Virus record (IMG/VR): IMGVR_UViG_3300031951_000507
Coordinates: 1-38,147 of that record
Direction: 5' to 3' (one strand)
DNA from: a virus
DNA: 38,147 nt
The notes below the pieces were generated by a model. It ran no database searches. It worked only from the letters and a program-made list of their open reading frames with translations, and had not been told where the DNA came from. Below are positions 1 to 8,519 of the stretch, in pieces (the stretch's first letter is position 1; each line of letters starts with the position of its first letter). The translations under genes and the position numbers were made by a program.

Positions 1-43
1 CTATCTTCGCCAGTTTTACCGGTATAAAATTCCATTTTTAATC
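1..43. repeat. Terminal direct repeat, left copy (circular overlap)
   Basis: Bases 1-43 are identical to bases 38105-38147. The repeat covers the start codon of the tip protein gene that ends at 37651, and the gene spacing is normal when the ends are joined. This is most simply the overlap left when a circular or circularly permuted genome is assembled, rather than a biological terminal repeat, because it lies inside coding sequence. Confidence 0.9.
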
Positions 44-565
44 TCTTTTTAAGTGTAAGTATCCGATAGTAGTCGTATCTGAGTATGTTCTTGGATCGCC
101 GATATTTTCACCGATTACATATATTTTCTGATTCTCATCGAGCACATATGGCATATTGACTGTATTTTCAATATATGAAGAAAAGCTGACTCCTTCTTGT
201 GACTTAATCCAATTTTGCTCGGGTCCGCTTGGATAATTTGCCGTTCTAAATTCAGTGAATCCGATTAGTCCGTCCATATCGGTCGTGCTAAGATCTTGCA
301 TTTCTTTTCGTACTTGTGTTGTAATTGGCTTATTGAAAAACCATACTCGAACTGAGTACTCATACACTCCGACAATGGTTTCTTGCTTAAGTCTTACTTT
401 GTGTATCTTACCAACTTGGAAAGGTACGGGAACTGTAATAGTCCCATTTGTCATGATAAGACCTATGTCTTCAAAGTACTCATTACCTGCCTTGCCGAAT
501 TCAGCAAAATTGTACTCTACGATTGCATTGTCTTCGCCTGTTTTTCCTAAGTATCTATCTTTCAT
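38..565 (-). CDS. Tail-tip or receptor-binding protein, paralogue A (175 aa)
   Basis: Hypothetical structural protein at the far end of the tail operon. It is a paralogue of the next gene downstream, which crosses the circle junction and starts at 38139. Both open with Y-x-GKTGED, have an R-x-W-x-F-x(3)-IT segment in the middle and a G-(F/Y) pair about 30 residues later, and end in L-x-R-D. The start at 565 is preferred over an in-frame GTG at 571 because AAGGAG lies 5 nt before the ATG and overlaps the GTG, and because it matches the paralogue's N-terminus. No signal peptide or membrane segment is visible. Position after the tape measure and tail-tip genes suggests an adsorption role, but the fold is not recognised. 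Confidence 0.75.
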   Translation of the reverse strand: MKDRYLGKTGEDNAIVEYNFAEFGKAGNEYFEDIGLIMTNGTITVPVPFQVGKIHKVRLKQETIVGVYEYSVRVWFFNKPITTQVRKEMQDLSTTDMDGLIGFTEFRTANYPSGPEQNWIKSQEGVSFSSYIENTVNMPYVLDENQKIYVIGENIGDPRTYSDTTTIGYLHLKRD

Positions 566-574
566 CTTCACTCC

Positions 575-1300
575 TTATGTAGTTGCATGAGTTTCATCGG
601 CTTTCCATGGTGCAAGCCAAGTAGCTTGAATGTATCCATCGGCTTGTATAGTAGTTGCGGTGTTTATCCCAGTCCCATACCACCTAACTCGAAAGTAGTG
701 AGTGCTTGTCGGGTTTATATCAGTTACTACGGCAGGGATCGGTACAATTGCATTGACTCGCAATGTAGGATAATCGCTTGTATGAACTTTGTCAAAACCT
801 ACCACTATTATCTCGGTGTCATCAAGAACAATATCCATGCGATAGTTCTGCGATTGCTTGTAGTTCTCACTTACTACCATGGCATCTATCTGATACCAGC
901 CCGGACGGTTAACTCTGATTTTTGCGGGGTCTTGAGTATCGACATACATGAATGGATTATTAATTTGCGCCCAGTTGTATTTATAGAGCGTTCCTGTATT
1001 ATCCCATTTTACAAATCCGTATCCATTAGAGTCAGTAGTGAAGTCCGCCACGCCTCGAATTCCCCAGATCTCGTTCTGATTATTCGACATCGCTGAACTC
1101 GCCGCACTGTAAGCGATTATCCGAGAGGCTGCGTTCGCTTGTGCGAGAACGGCTTCATCTTGCCCGGTTTGCGAGTTTGGATCATTGCCGTCATTATCCT
1201 CATTCTCGATAAGAGTAAAAGCGGTCGGAGTGCGACCTGTTTCGAAGGCTACTTGTCTACGGCCTATTCCAGCGGGTCTTACTGGTTCATTAAATTTCAT
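575..1300 (-). CDS. Putative tail-tip protein with C-terminal jelly-roll-like domain (241 aa)
   Basis: Its ATG overlaps the stop of the 600-aa tail protein gene in an ATGA, so the two are translationally coupled. The N-terminal half is polar, rich in N, D, Q and A, and likely an attachment segment. From about residue 115 the pattern of beta strands (RVNRPGWYQIDAMV, later RMDIVLDDTEIIVVG and YFRVRWYGTG) resembles the C1q/TNF-like jelly rolls found in phage receptor-binding and decoration proteins. That assignment rests on strand pattern only. Genomic position supports a surface-exposed tail component; it could alternatively be a head decoration protein. Confidence 0.7.
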   Translation of the reverse strand: MKFNEPVRPAGIGRRQVAFETGRTPTAFTLIENEDNDGNDPNSQTGQDEAVLAQANAASRIIAYSAASSAMSNNQNEIWGIRGVADFTTDSNGYGFVKWDNTGTLYKYNWAQINNPFMYVDTQDPAKIRVNRPGWYQIDAMVVSENYKQSQNYRMDIVLDDTEIIVVGFDKVHTSDYPTLRVNAIVPIPAVVTDINPTSTHYFRVRWYGTGINTATTIQADGYIQATWLAPWKADETHATT

Positions 1301-3099
1301 GATAACGGCTCCGCATCGATTCGTAGTGTAATATCACAAGTGCCTTCATATACTTTATGCGTATGTTTTGTCAATACTGCAAGTGCGGTCTCTTCGCCGT
1401 ATATTGACTCAAGCAAAGAGTTGTAATTTGCGAGATCTACCGTGCATCTTTTGCCGACATCATTAGTCTTAGCGGTTACAAAGTTTGTCGTAAGCGTCGC
1501 TTCGGCTTGCTTTGGCCTTCCGAGAAAGTTAACCATAGCTTGAGATATTGTACGGCCTATTCCTGACTCTTGTTGCTCTAAGATCATGCCGTATTCTGGT
1601 AAGCTATCATAAGGGTTCGGAGGCACTGAAAGAGCGAAGTCCTCACCCCCGAAATAAACTGACATTAGAGTACCTACTTTCATTAAACCATTAGGAATGC
1701 TTGGATCGTAATAAAGCAAGTACCCTGCATTAATTGTATTTCTTCGCCATGTATTAAACGGTTCTGGGTCGAATGTATTCCGGAATGTAATAATAGGCAA
1801 ATTATGAAACATGATGCTTAAGTCTTTGCTATTATCACCGCTCGTGCCTTGCTTACCATATCCGTACTCGGTTGTATCTTGAGCTCCACTAATTGTAGAA
1901 ATATCTACATTCACTTGGTTAAGCCCTTCGGATAACATCTTAATTTTAACCGAGCTATATGTATTATCTTGATCAAAGGTAACAAAAGATGGATTAGGAT
2001 ACGGATTGTCGGCTACCATAGTAAGCGTATAGGCATCGGGAGTACCGCTTGTAAAGCTATATGACATTTTCAGTATTTCGAGTGAGCTCTCTAATATGCT
2101 ACGATATACTTCATAAAAGTTTGTGTACTTACCGAACATCTTAGGATCTACATGAGCACCACCAACAAGCGTCAAAGTGCCTTCGATATTAGTCCAAATT
2201 TCGGAGATATACTGCATGTAGGGTGATATACCTACTTGCGCTTGATTCTTGTAAAATACAAGCGTTTTTGTAAAGAAGTCAGCGGCTACAAAAGATGAAG
2301 TTAGCTTTTGCGTAATCGCTCGCATGTAGGCGCTATACATTGTGTCTATTTTTGTCGTAAGCCGTGTAAACAATTGAGAATGATAATAACTATTACCATC
2401 AAGTTTGTCAATTGCAAAATAAACATTATTTGAAGTTATCGCATTATAGTATAGACCTATCTCTACCGTATTACTTGTAGCCCCTTCGCTTACTGAATAA
2501 GTAGAACTCCAAGCGACCGTATCGGTCGTAGGCTTCAAAGCCTTTACCCATACATCCTGATTCACGATCTCTCCGATACAACGGAATACATCGTAAATTT
2601 CAATCGTATAAGTGATAACATTATCAAGCGCGGTTATCTCAAGCTCGTTATCAGCGCTGTACTTTTGGCATCCGATAAAAGCGGTCTTATATCCGCTCCC
2701 GTCATTGTACTGAAGCACAAAAGTATTGAAGGCATCAAACTCTCTTTGCTCGAGTGTAAGATCCGAAGCAAGATAAGCAGTCCCGTCCGAGTTCAAGGGA
2801 ACGCGTTTTGTAGTCGTGCCTCGTAATAGGTCGGCCCTTAAGTCTATGAGCGCCTGAGTGCCCTGCAAGGCGGCTATATTGACATTTATCTTTAGCACTT
2901 GGCTTACAAGTCCAGCGGGTATGCTTCCGAGTTCAGTCTCAAGGCTCATATCTCGAAGCAGGAACTCCGAAGGAAGCGTCACATTCGAGCTTACCGCTGG
3001 GCTTATGTAATCCACACTACTCGGTATGATATACATACGCCATTGGATGCTATCCTCACTTGTCCAAGTTGTAACAAAGCGCTGATTAGATAGAGCCAT
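1297..3099 (-). CDS. Tail-tip (tail-associated) protein (600 aa)
   Basis: Large protein encoded after the tape measure and the 154-aa distal-tail candidate, the place where siphoviruses encode the tail-associated (Tal-like) hub protein. Composition is beta-rich, with many T, S, Y and N residues and no membrane segment or coiled coil. I see no peptidase or lysozyme motif. The start codon overlaps the previous stop as TAATG and its own stop overlaps the next ATG as ATGA. Function is inferred from gene order; the family is not recognised from sequence alone. Confidence 0.75.
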   Translation of the reverse strand: MALSNQRFVTTWTSEDSIQWRMYIIPSSVDYISPAVSSNVTLPSEFLLRDMSLETELGSIPAGLVSQVLKINVNIAALQGTQALIDLRADLLRGTTTKRVPLNSDGTAYLASDLTLEQREFDAFNTFVLQYNDGSGYKTAFIGCQKYSADNELEITALDNVITYTIEIYDVFRCIGEIVNQDVWVKALKPTTDTVAWSSTYSVSEGATSNTVEIGLYYNAITSNNVYFAIDKLDGNSYYHSQLFTRLTTKIDTMYSAYMRAITQKLTSSFVAADFFTKTLVFYKNQAQVGISPYMQYISEIWTNIEGTLTLVGGAHVDPKMFGKYTNFYEVYRSILESSLEILKMSYSFTSGTPDAYTLTMVADNPYPNPSFVTFDQDNTYSSVKIKMLSEGLNQVNVDISTISGAQDTTEYGYGKQGTSGDNSKDLSIMFHNLPIITFRNTFDPEPFNTWRRNTINAGYLLYYDPSIPNGLMKVGTLMSVYFGGEDFALSVPPNPYDSLPEYGMILEQQESGIGRTISQAMVNFLGRPKQAEATLTTNFVTAKTNDVGKRCTVDLANYNSLLESIYGEETALAVLTKHTHKVYEGTCDITLRIDAEPLS

Positions 3100-3563
3100 T
3101 AGATCAAGTCCTTGCGATAGCAGGTGATAGTAAACTTTTCAAGCCCTGAAGCCCATTGTTTTTCATTACTGAAGTCGCATCGTGCGAAGACAAAAGGGAT
3201 AAGCGCCTTTGTGTAAGTAAAAGACCCAGCGCTTTGGAATCTTGTCGGCAAGTTGTAGCCTGCGGTCGTAGGTGCTACTATCCGAGTGTATGGCTTTTGT
3301 AAAATTTCTTGCAGTAAGTATTGCACATTGTCAGTATTGATAGTTCCGTAGTCCCATGTACTAACCGGAATGCAATCAAGCTCCAAGCTTACTCGGATAC
3401 GGCGCTGACCTATTTCCGTTCCTGACATGCTTACCTCGTTTGAACTTTCTACGGAATAACTTGGATGCATACCAAATATAGGTAATTCCACTGCCAAAGT
3501 ATTAACAGGCTGAAAGGTAGCCTCGGTTGCGCCTTCAATTTTTACCCAATATCTCCAAGACAT
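3099..3563 (-). CDS. Putative distal tail protein (154 aa)
   Basis: Immediately follows the tape measure gene, with an AGAGGAT ribosome binding site just before the ATG. Its size is small for a full siphovirus Dit but suits the N-terminal ring domain alone. The sequence is beta-rich, with a repeated hydrophobic-polar alternation and no membrane segment. The position between tape measure and hub is the main evidence. It might instead be a tail-tip adaptor similar to phage lambda M or L proteins. Confidence 0.65.
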   Translation of the reverse strand: MSWRYWVKIEGATEATFQPVNTLAVELPIFGMHPSYSVESSNEVSMSGTEIGQRRIRVSLELDCIPVSTWDYGTINTDNVQYLLQEILQKPYTRIVAPTTAGYNLPTRFQSAGSFTYTKALIPFVFARCDFSNEKQWASGLEKFTITCYRKDLI

Positions 3564-6500
3564 TTATCCTCTCCTTGCATTACGGCGGCGCTCGTTATCG
3601 ATTACGGCCTTGATTGAGTTATTATCGGCTCTTAGCTCGCCGCTTATGGATACATGCGTATTTCGGTTAATTTGCCTACCAAGCCCGCGAGTCTCTTCGC
3701 GAAGCTTTTGCACCTCGCGAATAAGCTCGCCGTCTTCATCTACTGCATAGCGAACTTGAGGCGCGTGCGAAGTGAAGTAATCTCGGATACTCATACCGGG
3801 ATTATTATTCATCCATGCGAGTTCGTCTTTGTTCGCTCGCGTGCTTGAAGCTGTTATCACTGACTCGCCTTTCGATAGCCATGCTGGTATCGAGTCGCTT
3901 GTTTCGGTTCCGGGCCCGGCAAGATCTACGACCCCGTCTTTAAAGCCGAGCGCGGCCTTTGCTTGACCGAGTAAGAGCTGAAGCGAAGCGGTTAAAAGAC
4001 CTGCAGCTATCGGACCAGCAATCGGGCCGAGCGCGGTTATCGAACTTCCTAAGATACCGGCTACGAATGAAGGTATCATTTTGCTCACTGCATCGAATGC
4101 GACCGCAGCGGCTGCGTTCCCGAAGTCACCGAGTGTAGCTTTACCGCTTTCAGCGAGGGCGGCGAATTGAGTAGTTAGCGAAGTCATAGACTCGCCGATT
4201 ATCTTGCCATTTTCTGTTACATTGCCTTCAGCATCTTTGAACTGGTCGGTGACAAACCCTGTGATCGCGGCGCTTTGGCTTCTTAGCAAAGATCCGATAG
4301 TCTTGTCTTGCACTTCTTTCAAGCGCTCTGCAAAACTTACCTCGGTCGCTTCCATCGCTTGCTGACGTTGCGCGTCAATATCAGCCATCTTGGCAGCATA
4401 CTCTTCAAAGCTTACCTCGCGCTTCGCAAGTGAAGTAGTGAGGTCGTTTTCTTCTTGGTCAAGCGCTCCAAGTTTTTCGGCTCGGATAGCTTCATTTGCT
4501 TCGCGCTCTTTTGCGATGCGCTCGGAGTTGAAGGCATCGAGGATATTAGTCTGAAGCGCGGTCGTAAGTTGAAAAGTGAGAGTAGCCTCCTCTTCAGCTT
4601 TTGCGATTGCCTTTGAGCTATCCGCTTGATAAGTTGCAAGCCTTGAAGTTAGCGTATTGATGCTTAATACATTCCGTTGTATTTGCGCGTCGAAGCTTTC
4701 AGCTGCTTCGATATTGCCACTTGCAAGCGCTCCGGTCTTCGCTTGTTCTATTTCCGCGTTCTGAGACTTAATAAAGTCAAGATACTTAGTCACTTGGCTT
4801 GTATTCGCATCGAGTGCCTCTTGCGAATTTGCGAGCACTTTTGGAATAAGCGCCTCCGTATTTTTCTCTATATCCTTTACTGCAGTTTCAAATCCTTTAA
4901 GCTCGTCTTTGAAGTCAGGTAGTTTCACCTTTACTTCCAAGTTCAAATCTTTACTAAGCTTGCTAGTTTCACCAAGGTAAAACGAGCGAATATCTTCGAA
5001 GTCTTCTTTCTTTGCTTTGTCGGGTTTGATCTTAAGGGCTAACTGCTCGCTTGATAGATTAGCGTTGAAGTCTTTCACATCAGCAAGCTGAGTATTAAGA
5101 TATTCTTTGAGCTTTTGCGCTCTTTCTTTTGATAGTCTTGCCTCTTCATTTTTGCGCTCTTCGGCCGTGCCTTTGAAGTCTTGTAAGATTGCAGCTTCAT
5201 TGTTTTGAAGATACTGCGCATAATCAGCATACAAGCGCTTGAGCTCTTGTAGATCGGACTCAGTTTCTTGCGGTGTGCCTTTAGGCGGTTTTGGTGGCTT
5301 TGGTGGAACTGGATCTAGTGTTTTTGTAATTTCTTCACTAGCCTTTTTGGCTGCATCTGATGTAGCTTTAAGTTCCGTCCTTGCTCTTTTTTGTCCATCA
5401 GCAAATAATCCACTCCAGACTCTTGAATCAAATAATTGATTAAGCGATTCTTTTGCGCCACTAAAATCAAGATTTTTAATTCTATCAAATGAGTCGCTTA
5501 AAATCGAGAAAATCCCTTGAAAAACATATCCAAATGCCTTCAAATACACTTGTACTTCATTAATAGCTCTTGGCAAGTCACTGAAGAAATTATAGACCGC
5601 ATCAAAGGCAGTTTTAAGATTGTTAAATACCGCTTGTACACCTGGTATCTTGCTTATCAAATCACCGATAAAAAAGATAAAAGACTTGATACCTTCGACT
5701 ACAAACTTTACACCTTCGATTACAAGCTTCAAAGCACCTACAAAAACATCTACAAGCACTTTGCCAATTTCACTAACCACATCAAAGAGCGCTCCGATAG
5801 CTCCTGTTACTATATCGAGCACGCCTTGCATGATTTGCATAGCATCGACACCCTCACCGACCGCACCATCCATGCCAAATGCGCTTTTAATTGCATCGAA
5901 TACAGGTGCAAGAGCTATCATGATTTGATCAAAGGCATAAGTAGCAGTTTCATAGATCGAGTTCAAAGCCTCAACGGCTACGGATATGATGCCTACGACA
6001 TTGACCATTATACCACCACCGATCAAACCAAGTATCGGCTCTAAGACGCTCCATATTCTAGTGAATAATCCGCTGATAGTATTCCCAAGTGTCGAGAATG
6101 CGGGGCCTAGTGTTTCAGTAAAGATAGGTATCAGAACATTAATAGCATTATTAAGACCTGATCCAATTGTCTCAAAGGCTTCACTCACTGAATTGCTTAA
6201 CTTATTGAAAGTCCCGCCTGCATCCGCTTGTTGGTTTTTGACGGTTTCAAATGAAGTACCAAGTATTTTATTAGCCGCTGCGAGTTTTTCGGTAGGACTT
6301 AACGTACTTTTAAGCGTATCGGCTAATTGTGGATACTTTTTAGATAGTGACTCAATCGCCGCCGCGCCTTCAGGGTCGGCAAGACCTCGAGAGAATGCCT
6401 TTACAACTGCCTCGCCTTTGACCGTTCCATCGGTGAAGGTCTCAATACCTGCGGATAGCTTTGTTAAGTCCTCCGCTTGCTTGCCCGATACGCCGCCTAG

Positions 6501-7169
6501 CGTCGCTACAGTGCCCGCAAGCTCGCGAGTCCTTTGCGTTGGTAGGCCTAGATCATTTGCGAGCTGTAGAGTCGATTCTCTTACCTTATTGATTTCGCCT
6601 TCTACATCGGCTATACCTTGCTGACTAAACGCAACTTCGAGCTTATCCCCAAACTCATCAGCTCGCATAGCACCGTCGAAGATTGCAGTACCCAAACCTT
6701 GCACGGCGCTAATTGCCGTACCTATCCCAGCGGTTGCAAGCCCGCCCGCGATACCACCAACAAGACCTGCTCCTAATCCGCCTGCATTTGAAATTTCACT
6801 CTTGAGATTACTAAGCAATCCGCCTGATTTTTGGCCTGCGTCTCCTATACCCTTGATTGAAGCTTCTACATCTTTACTTGCTTGCTCAAATTTATCAAGT
6901 TCTGTCCGAGCATCTATTATAGATCTTTCAATCTGTGCATAAGAATCACTACCTTCTTTACCTTGAAGCCGTAAAATAATTAGAAGCTGTTTCTGTTCAT
7001 CAATAAAACTTTTTAGCGCAGCATTTGCTTTTGGTATATCCGCAGCAATAGCATCGCCTACATCTGGCAAATTGCGTATATCAGCATTTACTTTTGACAA
7101 AGCTTGATCTAAACCTGTAAAAAGGTCTGTAGCATCAAGCCCTAACTTTATTTTGATATCATCGGCCAT
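3564..7169 (-). CDS. Tail tape measure protein (1201 aa)
   Basis: Longest gene in the genome. It is helical, with alternating charged coiled-coil stretches (about residues 30-120 and 620-960), a glycine-rich hydrophobic region around 130-170, and hydrophobic segments around 370-520 and 1040-1100 that could insert in the host membrane. The region at 170-330 resembles the usual tape-measure domain (ANDLGLPTQRTRELAG and nearby). It directly follows the two tail chaperone frames, the standard arrangement. At roughly 0.15 nm per residue the expected tail length is about 180 nm, an inference from known tape-measure scaling. A proline-rich hinge (PVPPKPPKPPKG) lies near residue 630. Confidence 0.95.
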   Translation of the reverse strand: MADDIKIKLGLDATDLFTGLDQALSKVNADIRNLPDVGDAIAADIPKANAALKSFIDEQKQLLIILRLQGKEGSDSYAQIERSIIDARTELDKFEQASKDVEASIKGIGDAGQKSGGLLSNLKSEISNAGGLGAGLVGGIAGGLATAGIGTAISAVQGLGTAIFDGAMRADEFGDKLEVAFSQQGIADVEGEINKVRESTLQLANDLGLPTQRTRELAGTVATLGGVSGKQAEDLTKLSAGIETFTDGTVKGEAVVKAFSRGLADPEGAAAIESLSKKYPQLADTLKSTLSPTEKLAAANKILGTSFETVKNQQADAGGTFNKLSNSVSEAFETIGSGLNNAINVLIPIFTETLGPAFSTLGNTISGLFTRIWSVLEPILGLIGGGIMVNVVGIISVAVEALNSIYETATYAFDQIMIALAPVFDAIKSAFGMDGAVGEGVDAMQIMQGVLDIVTGAIGALFDVVSEIGKVLVDVFVGALKLVIEGVKFVVEGIKSFIFFIGDLISKIPGVQAVFNNLKTAFDAVYNFFSDLPRAINEVQVYLKAFGYVFQGIFSILSDSFDRIKNLDFSGAKESLNQLFDSRVWSGLFADGQKRARTELKATSDAAKKASEEITKTLDPVPPKPPKPPKGTPQETESDLQELKRLYADYAQYLQNNEAAILQDFKGTAEERKNEEARLSKERAQKLKEYLNTQLADVKDFNANLSSEQLALKIKPDKAKKEDFEDIRSFYLGETSKLSKDLNLEVKVKLPDFKDELKGFETAVKDIEKNTEALIPKVLANSQEALDANTSQVTKYLDFIKSQNAEIEQAKTGALASGNIEAAESFDAQIQRNVLSINTLTSRLATYQADSSKAIAKAEEEATLTFQLTTALQTNILDAFNSERIAKEREANEAIRAEKLGALDQEENDLTTSLAKREVSFEEYAAKMADIDAQRQQAMEATEVSFAERLKEVQDKTIGSLLRSQSAAITGFVTDQFKDAEGNVTENGKIIGESMTSLTTQFAALAESGKATLGDFGNAAAAVAFDAVSKMIPSFVAGILGSSITALGPIAGPIAAGLLTASLQLLLGQAKAALGFKDGVVDLAGPGTETSDSIPAWLSKGESVITASSTRANKDELAWMNNNPGMSIRDYFTSHAPQVRYAVDEDGELIREVQKLREETRGLGRQINRNTHVSISGELRADNNSIKAVIDNERRRNARRG

Positions 7170-7452
7170 GTATTCTGCGCTCCATTTTACGGCGTTCTTT
7201 GTGGTAAGTAATTAGATAGGCATAGGTCTTGATTACATCTACTCTTGGAGTATCGTAATACAGGCGCAAATATGCGGCGGGGTCACCGTTTGCCGCGCCT
7301 TTGAAGATCCAGTATTGCCCGCTCAGCTCGCCAAGGTAATAAGCGCTCCCATCTTCACTCTCTTCATACTCGTCATCATCGGGGTCATTGAATATCACTA
7401 GCTCTGCCAAGTAATACTCACATAATACGGACTCTTCGGCATACTGTTTCAC
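7159..7452 (-). CDS. Tail assembly chaperone, frameshift extension (97-aa frame)
   Basis: This frame overlaps the end of the preceding chaperone gene by 35 nt and the start of the tape measure by 11 nt. It begins with GTG (7452) with no clear ribosome binding site, and in its own frame a stop (TAA, 7464-7462) lies just upstream, so it can be entered only within a short window. A run of six T followed by C (7459-7453) sits in that window. A +1 slip from TTT to TTC would join residue 154 of the upstream protein to this frame, giving about 251 aa. The acidic stretch DPDDDEYEESED is near residue 23. This matches the G/GT chaperone pair known in lambda-like phages; independent initiation at the GTG is the alternative. 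Confidence 0.7.
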   Translation of the reverse strand: MKQYAEESVLCEYYLAELVIFNDPDDDEYEESEDGSAYYLGELSGQYWIFKGAANGDPAAYLRLYYDTPRVDVIKTYAYLITYHKERRKMERRIHGR

Positions 7453-7915
7453 GAAAAAACTTTAGTGAGTCCAAGATGCCGTCTAGATCTTGACCTTGCC
7501 AAAATTCAGAATCTACTTCGCTTTGAATACCTGCCAAGAGTTCACCGTTTTGCACTTTGGTTTGGTCAATACAAGTCTTAACGAATTCAAATATCTTCGG
7601 TATCGTAGTCGCATCGACATTGATAACCTCGAATAGATTAGAGCGAACTTTCAGATATGCAGTCTTTACAATTTCTTGGAATGCGAACTCTTGCATAATG
7701 TCTTTGAAGGCGTCTTGCCCTTTTGTCAAATCAATTTTACTTGCAAGGCTTTCATTCAAAAATACCTTATCCATAATCTCTTGCTCGGCGGCGGTTTGAG
7801 CGCCTTTGGTTTGAGCTAGTTCACTCAATAAAGGCGTAACTTTGTCATAGAGTGCGGGTGTGAGTTTCGTATGTAAAGGCACTTCATGCGCGGTGTCGTT
7901 AAGATATAATTTCAT
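7418..7915 (-). CDS. Tail assembly chaperone, upstream product (165 aa)
   Basis: Small helical soluble protein between the major tail protein and the tape measure, the position of the lambda gpG-type chaperone. An AGGAG ribosome binding site lies 5 nt before the ATG. The last 11 codons (after KFF) are read only by ribosomes that do not shift frame; shifted ribosomes continue into the next frame. The hydrophobic and amphipathic helices from residue 60 to 130 fit a chaperone that binds the tape measure. No enzyme motif is seen. Confidence 0.8.
   Translation of the reverse strand: MKLYLNDTAHEVPLHTKLTPALYDKVTPLLSELAQTKGAQTAAEQEIMDKVFLNESLASKIDLTKGQDAFKDIMQEFAFQEIVKTAYLKVRSNLFEVINVDATTIPKIFEFVKTCIDQTKVQNGELLAGIQSEVDSEFWQGQDLDGILDSLKFFRETVCRRVRIM
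7453..7460 (-). other. Candidate programmed frameshift site
   Basis: In the upstream chaperone frame the codons read AAG TTT TTT CGT. Shifting the second TTT forward by one base gives TTC, which pairs at least as well with tRNA-Phe, and places the ribosome in the downstream frame. A -2 slip on the same T run gives the same frame, as in phage Mu. The site lies within the only 47-nt window in which a shift could work. Confidence 0.55.
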
Positions 7916-7930
7916 GCTATCTCCTAGTTA

Positions 7931-7958
7931 ATAAAAGGGGCGGAGATGAATCCGCCCC
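7931..7958 (-). terminator. Rho-independent terminator after the major tail protein
   Basis: On the minus strand GGGGCGGA, a 6-nt loop and TCCGCCCC form a perfect 8-bp GC-rich stem (7958-7937), followed by TTTTATT. It begins 10 nt beyond the tail tube stop codon and ahead of the chaperone gene. It would allow high expression of upstream structural genes with reduced read-through into chaperone and tape measure. Confidence 0.85.
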
Positions 7959-7967
7959 GTGTGATTC

Positions 7968-8519
7968 TTACAATGATGGATCAGTAAACCATACTTCTTT
8001 GTATCCAATTTTGCTAGGAATACATACAGTCGCAAGACCCGTTACCAAAGTACCGCAGAATAATGCAGTTGGAACTGTAATATCTGTTTCATTATTTACC
8101 ACATCACCGGCTACTTTCGGCTTTGTGTACTTACCTGCTTCTTGATCAAATGCACCTGCATCTTGTGCAAGTTTGCAAAGCATCAAGACTACTTTACGCT
8201 TCTTTGTTACGACATCGCTTCCACCGTACACAATTTGCAAAAGTGTATCGCTTGTCGCTTGTGATGAGTTAAACTTTGTCCCATCTTCGTATTCACCGGT
8301 ATCAGGTGTGATCGAAGATATTGGAGCATAGTTTTCTAAGAATGATGTAAGATCCGGATTGTCCTCATTCTGATCGATTGTGAATGTCGTTCTTGTGAGT
8401 GAAGTTTTGATCTTACGATTCATTGTGTATAGTGCAGTCGCTCCAAGCTTTGTCGCTGGGGTCGTGCCGAGTTCGTTAGCGGTAAAGAACACGCTAAGAT
8501 TACTACCACCTACTACCAT
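7968..8519 (-). CDS. Major tail tube protein (183 aa)
   Basis: Beta-rich protein of the right size directly upstream of the chaperones, with its own strong terminator downstream. That is the usual setting for a highly expressed tail tube gene. An AGAGGT ribosome binding site precedes the ATG, and the first 17 nt overlap the GT2 glycosyltransferase gene. The central stretch with TRTTFTIDQNEDNPD and the acid-rich loop fit a tube protomer. Assignment rests on gene order, size and composition. Confidence 0.75.
   Translation of the reverse strand: MVVGGSNLSVFFTANELGTTPATKLGATALYTMNRKIKTSLTRTTFTIDQNEDNPDLTSFLENYAPISSITPDTGEYEDGTKFNSSQATSDTLLQIVYGGSDVVTKKRKVVLMLCKLAQDAGAFDQEAGKYTKPKVAGDVVNNETDITVPTALFCGTLVTGLATVCIPSKIGYKEVWFTDPSL

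Noticed and set aside
1-43. Biological direct terminal repeat
   Set aside because: At 43 bp and lying within coding sequence across a normal gene junction, it is better explained as circular assembly overlap; read-level data could still change this.
38-571. GTG start at 571 for the 175-aa tip protein
   Set aside because: The GTG overlaps the AAGGAG binding site; the ATG at 565 has correct spacing and matches the paralogue's N-terminus.
5517-6624. Long plus-strand frames inside the tape measure gene (175 and 212 aa)
   Set aside because: They lie opposite a well supported 1201-aa gene, have no ribosome binding sites, and their composition is that of antisense frames.
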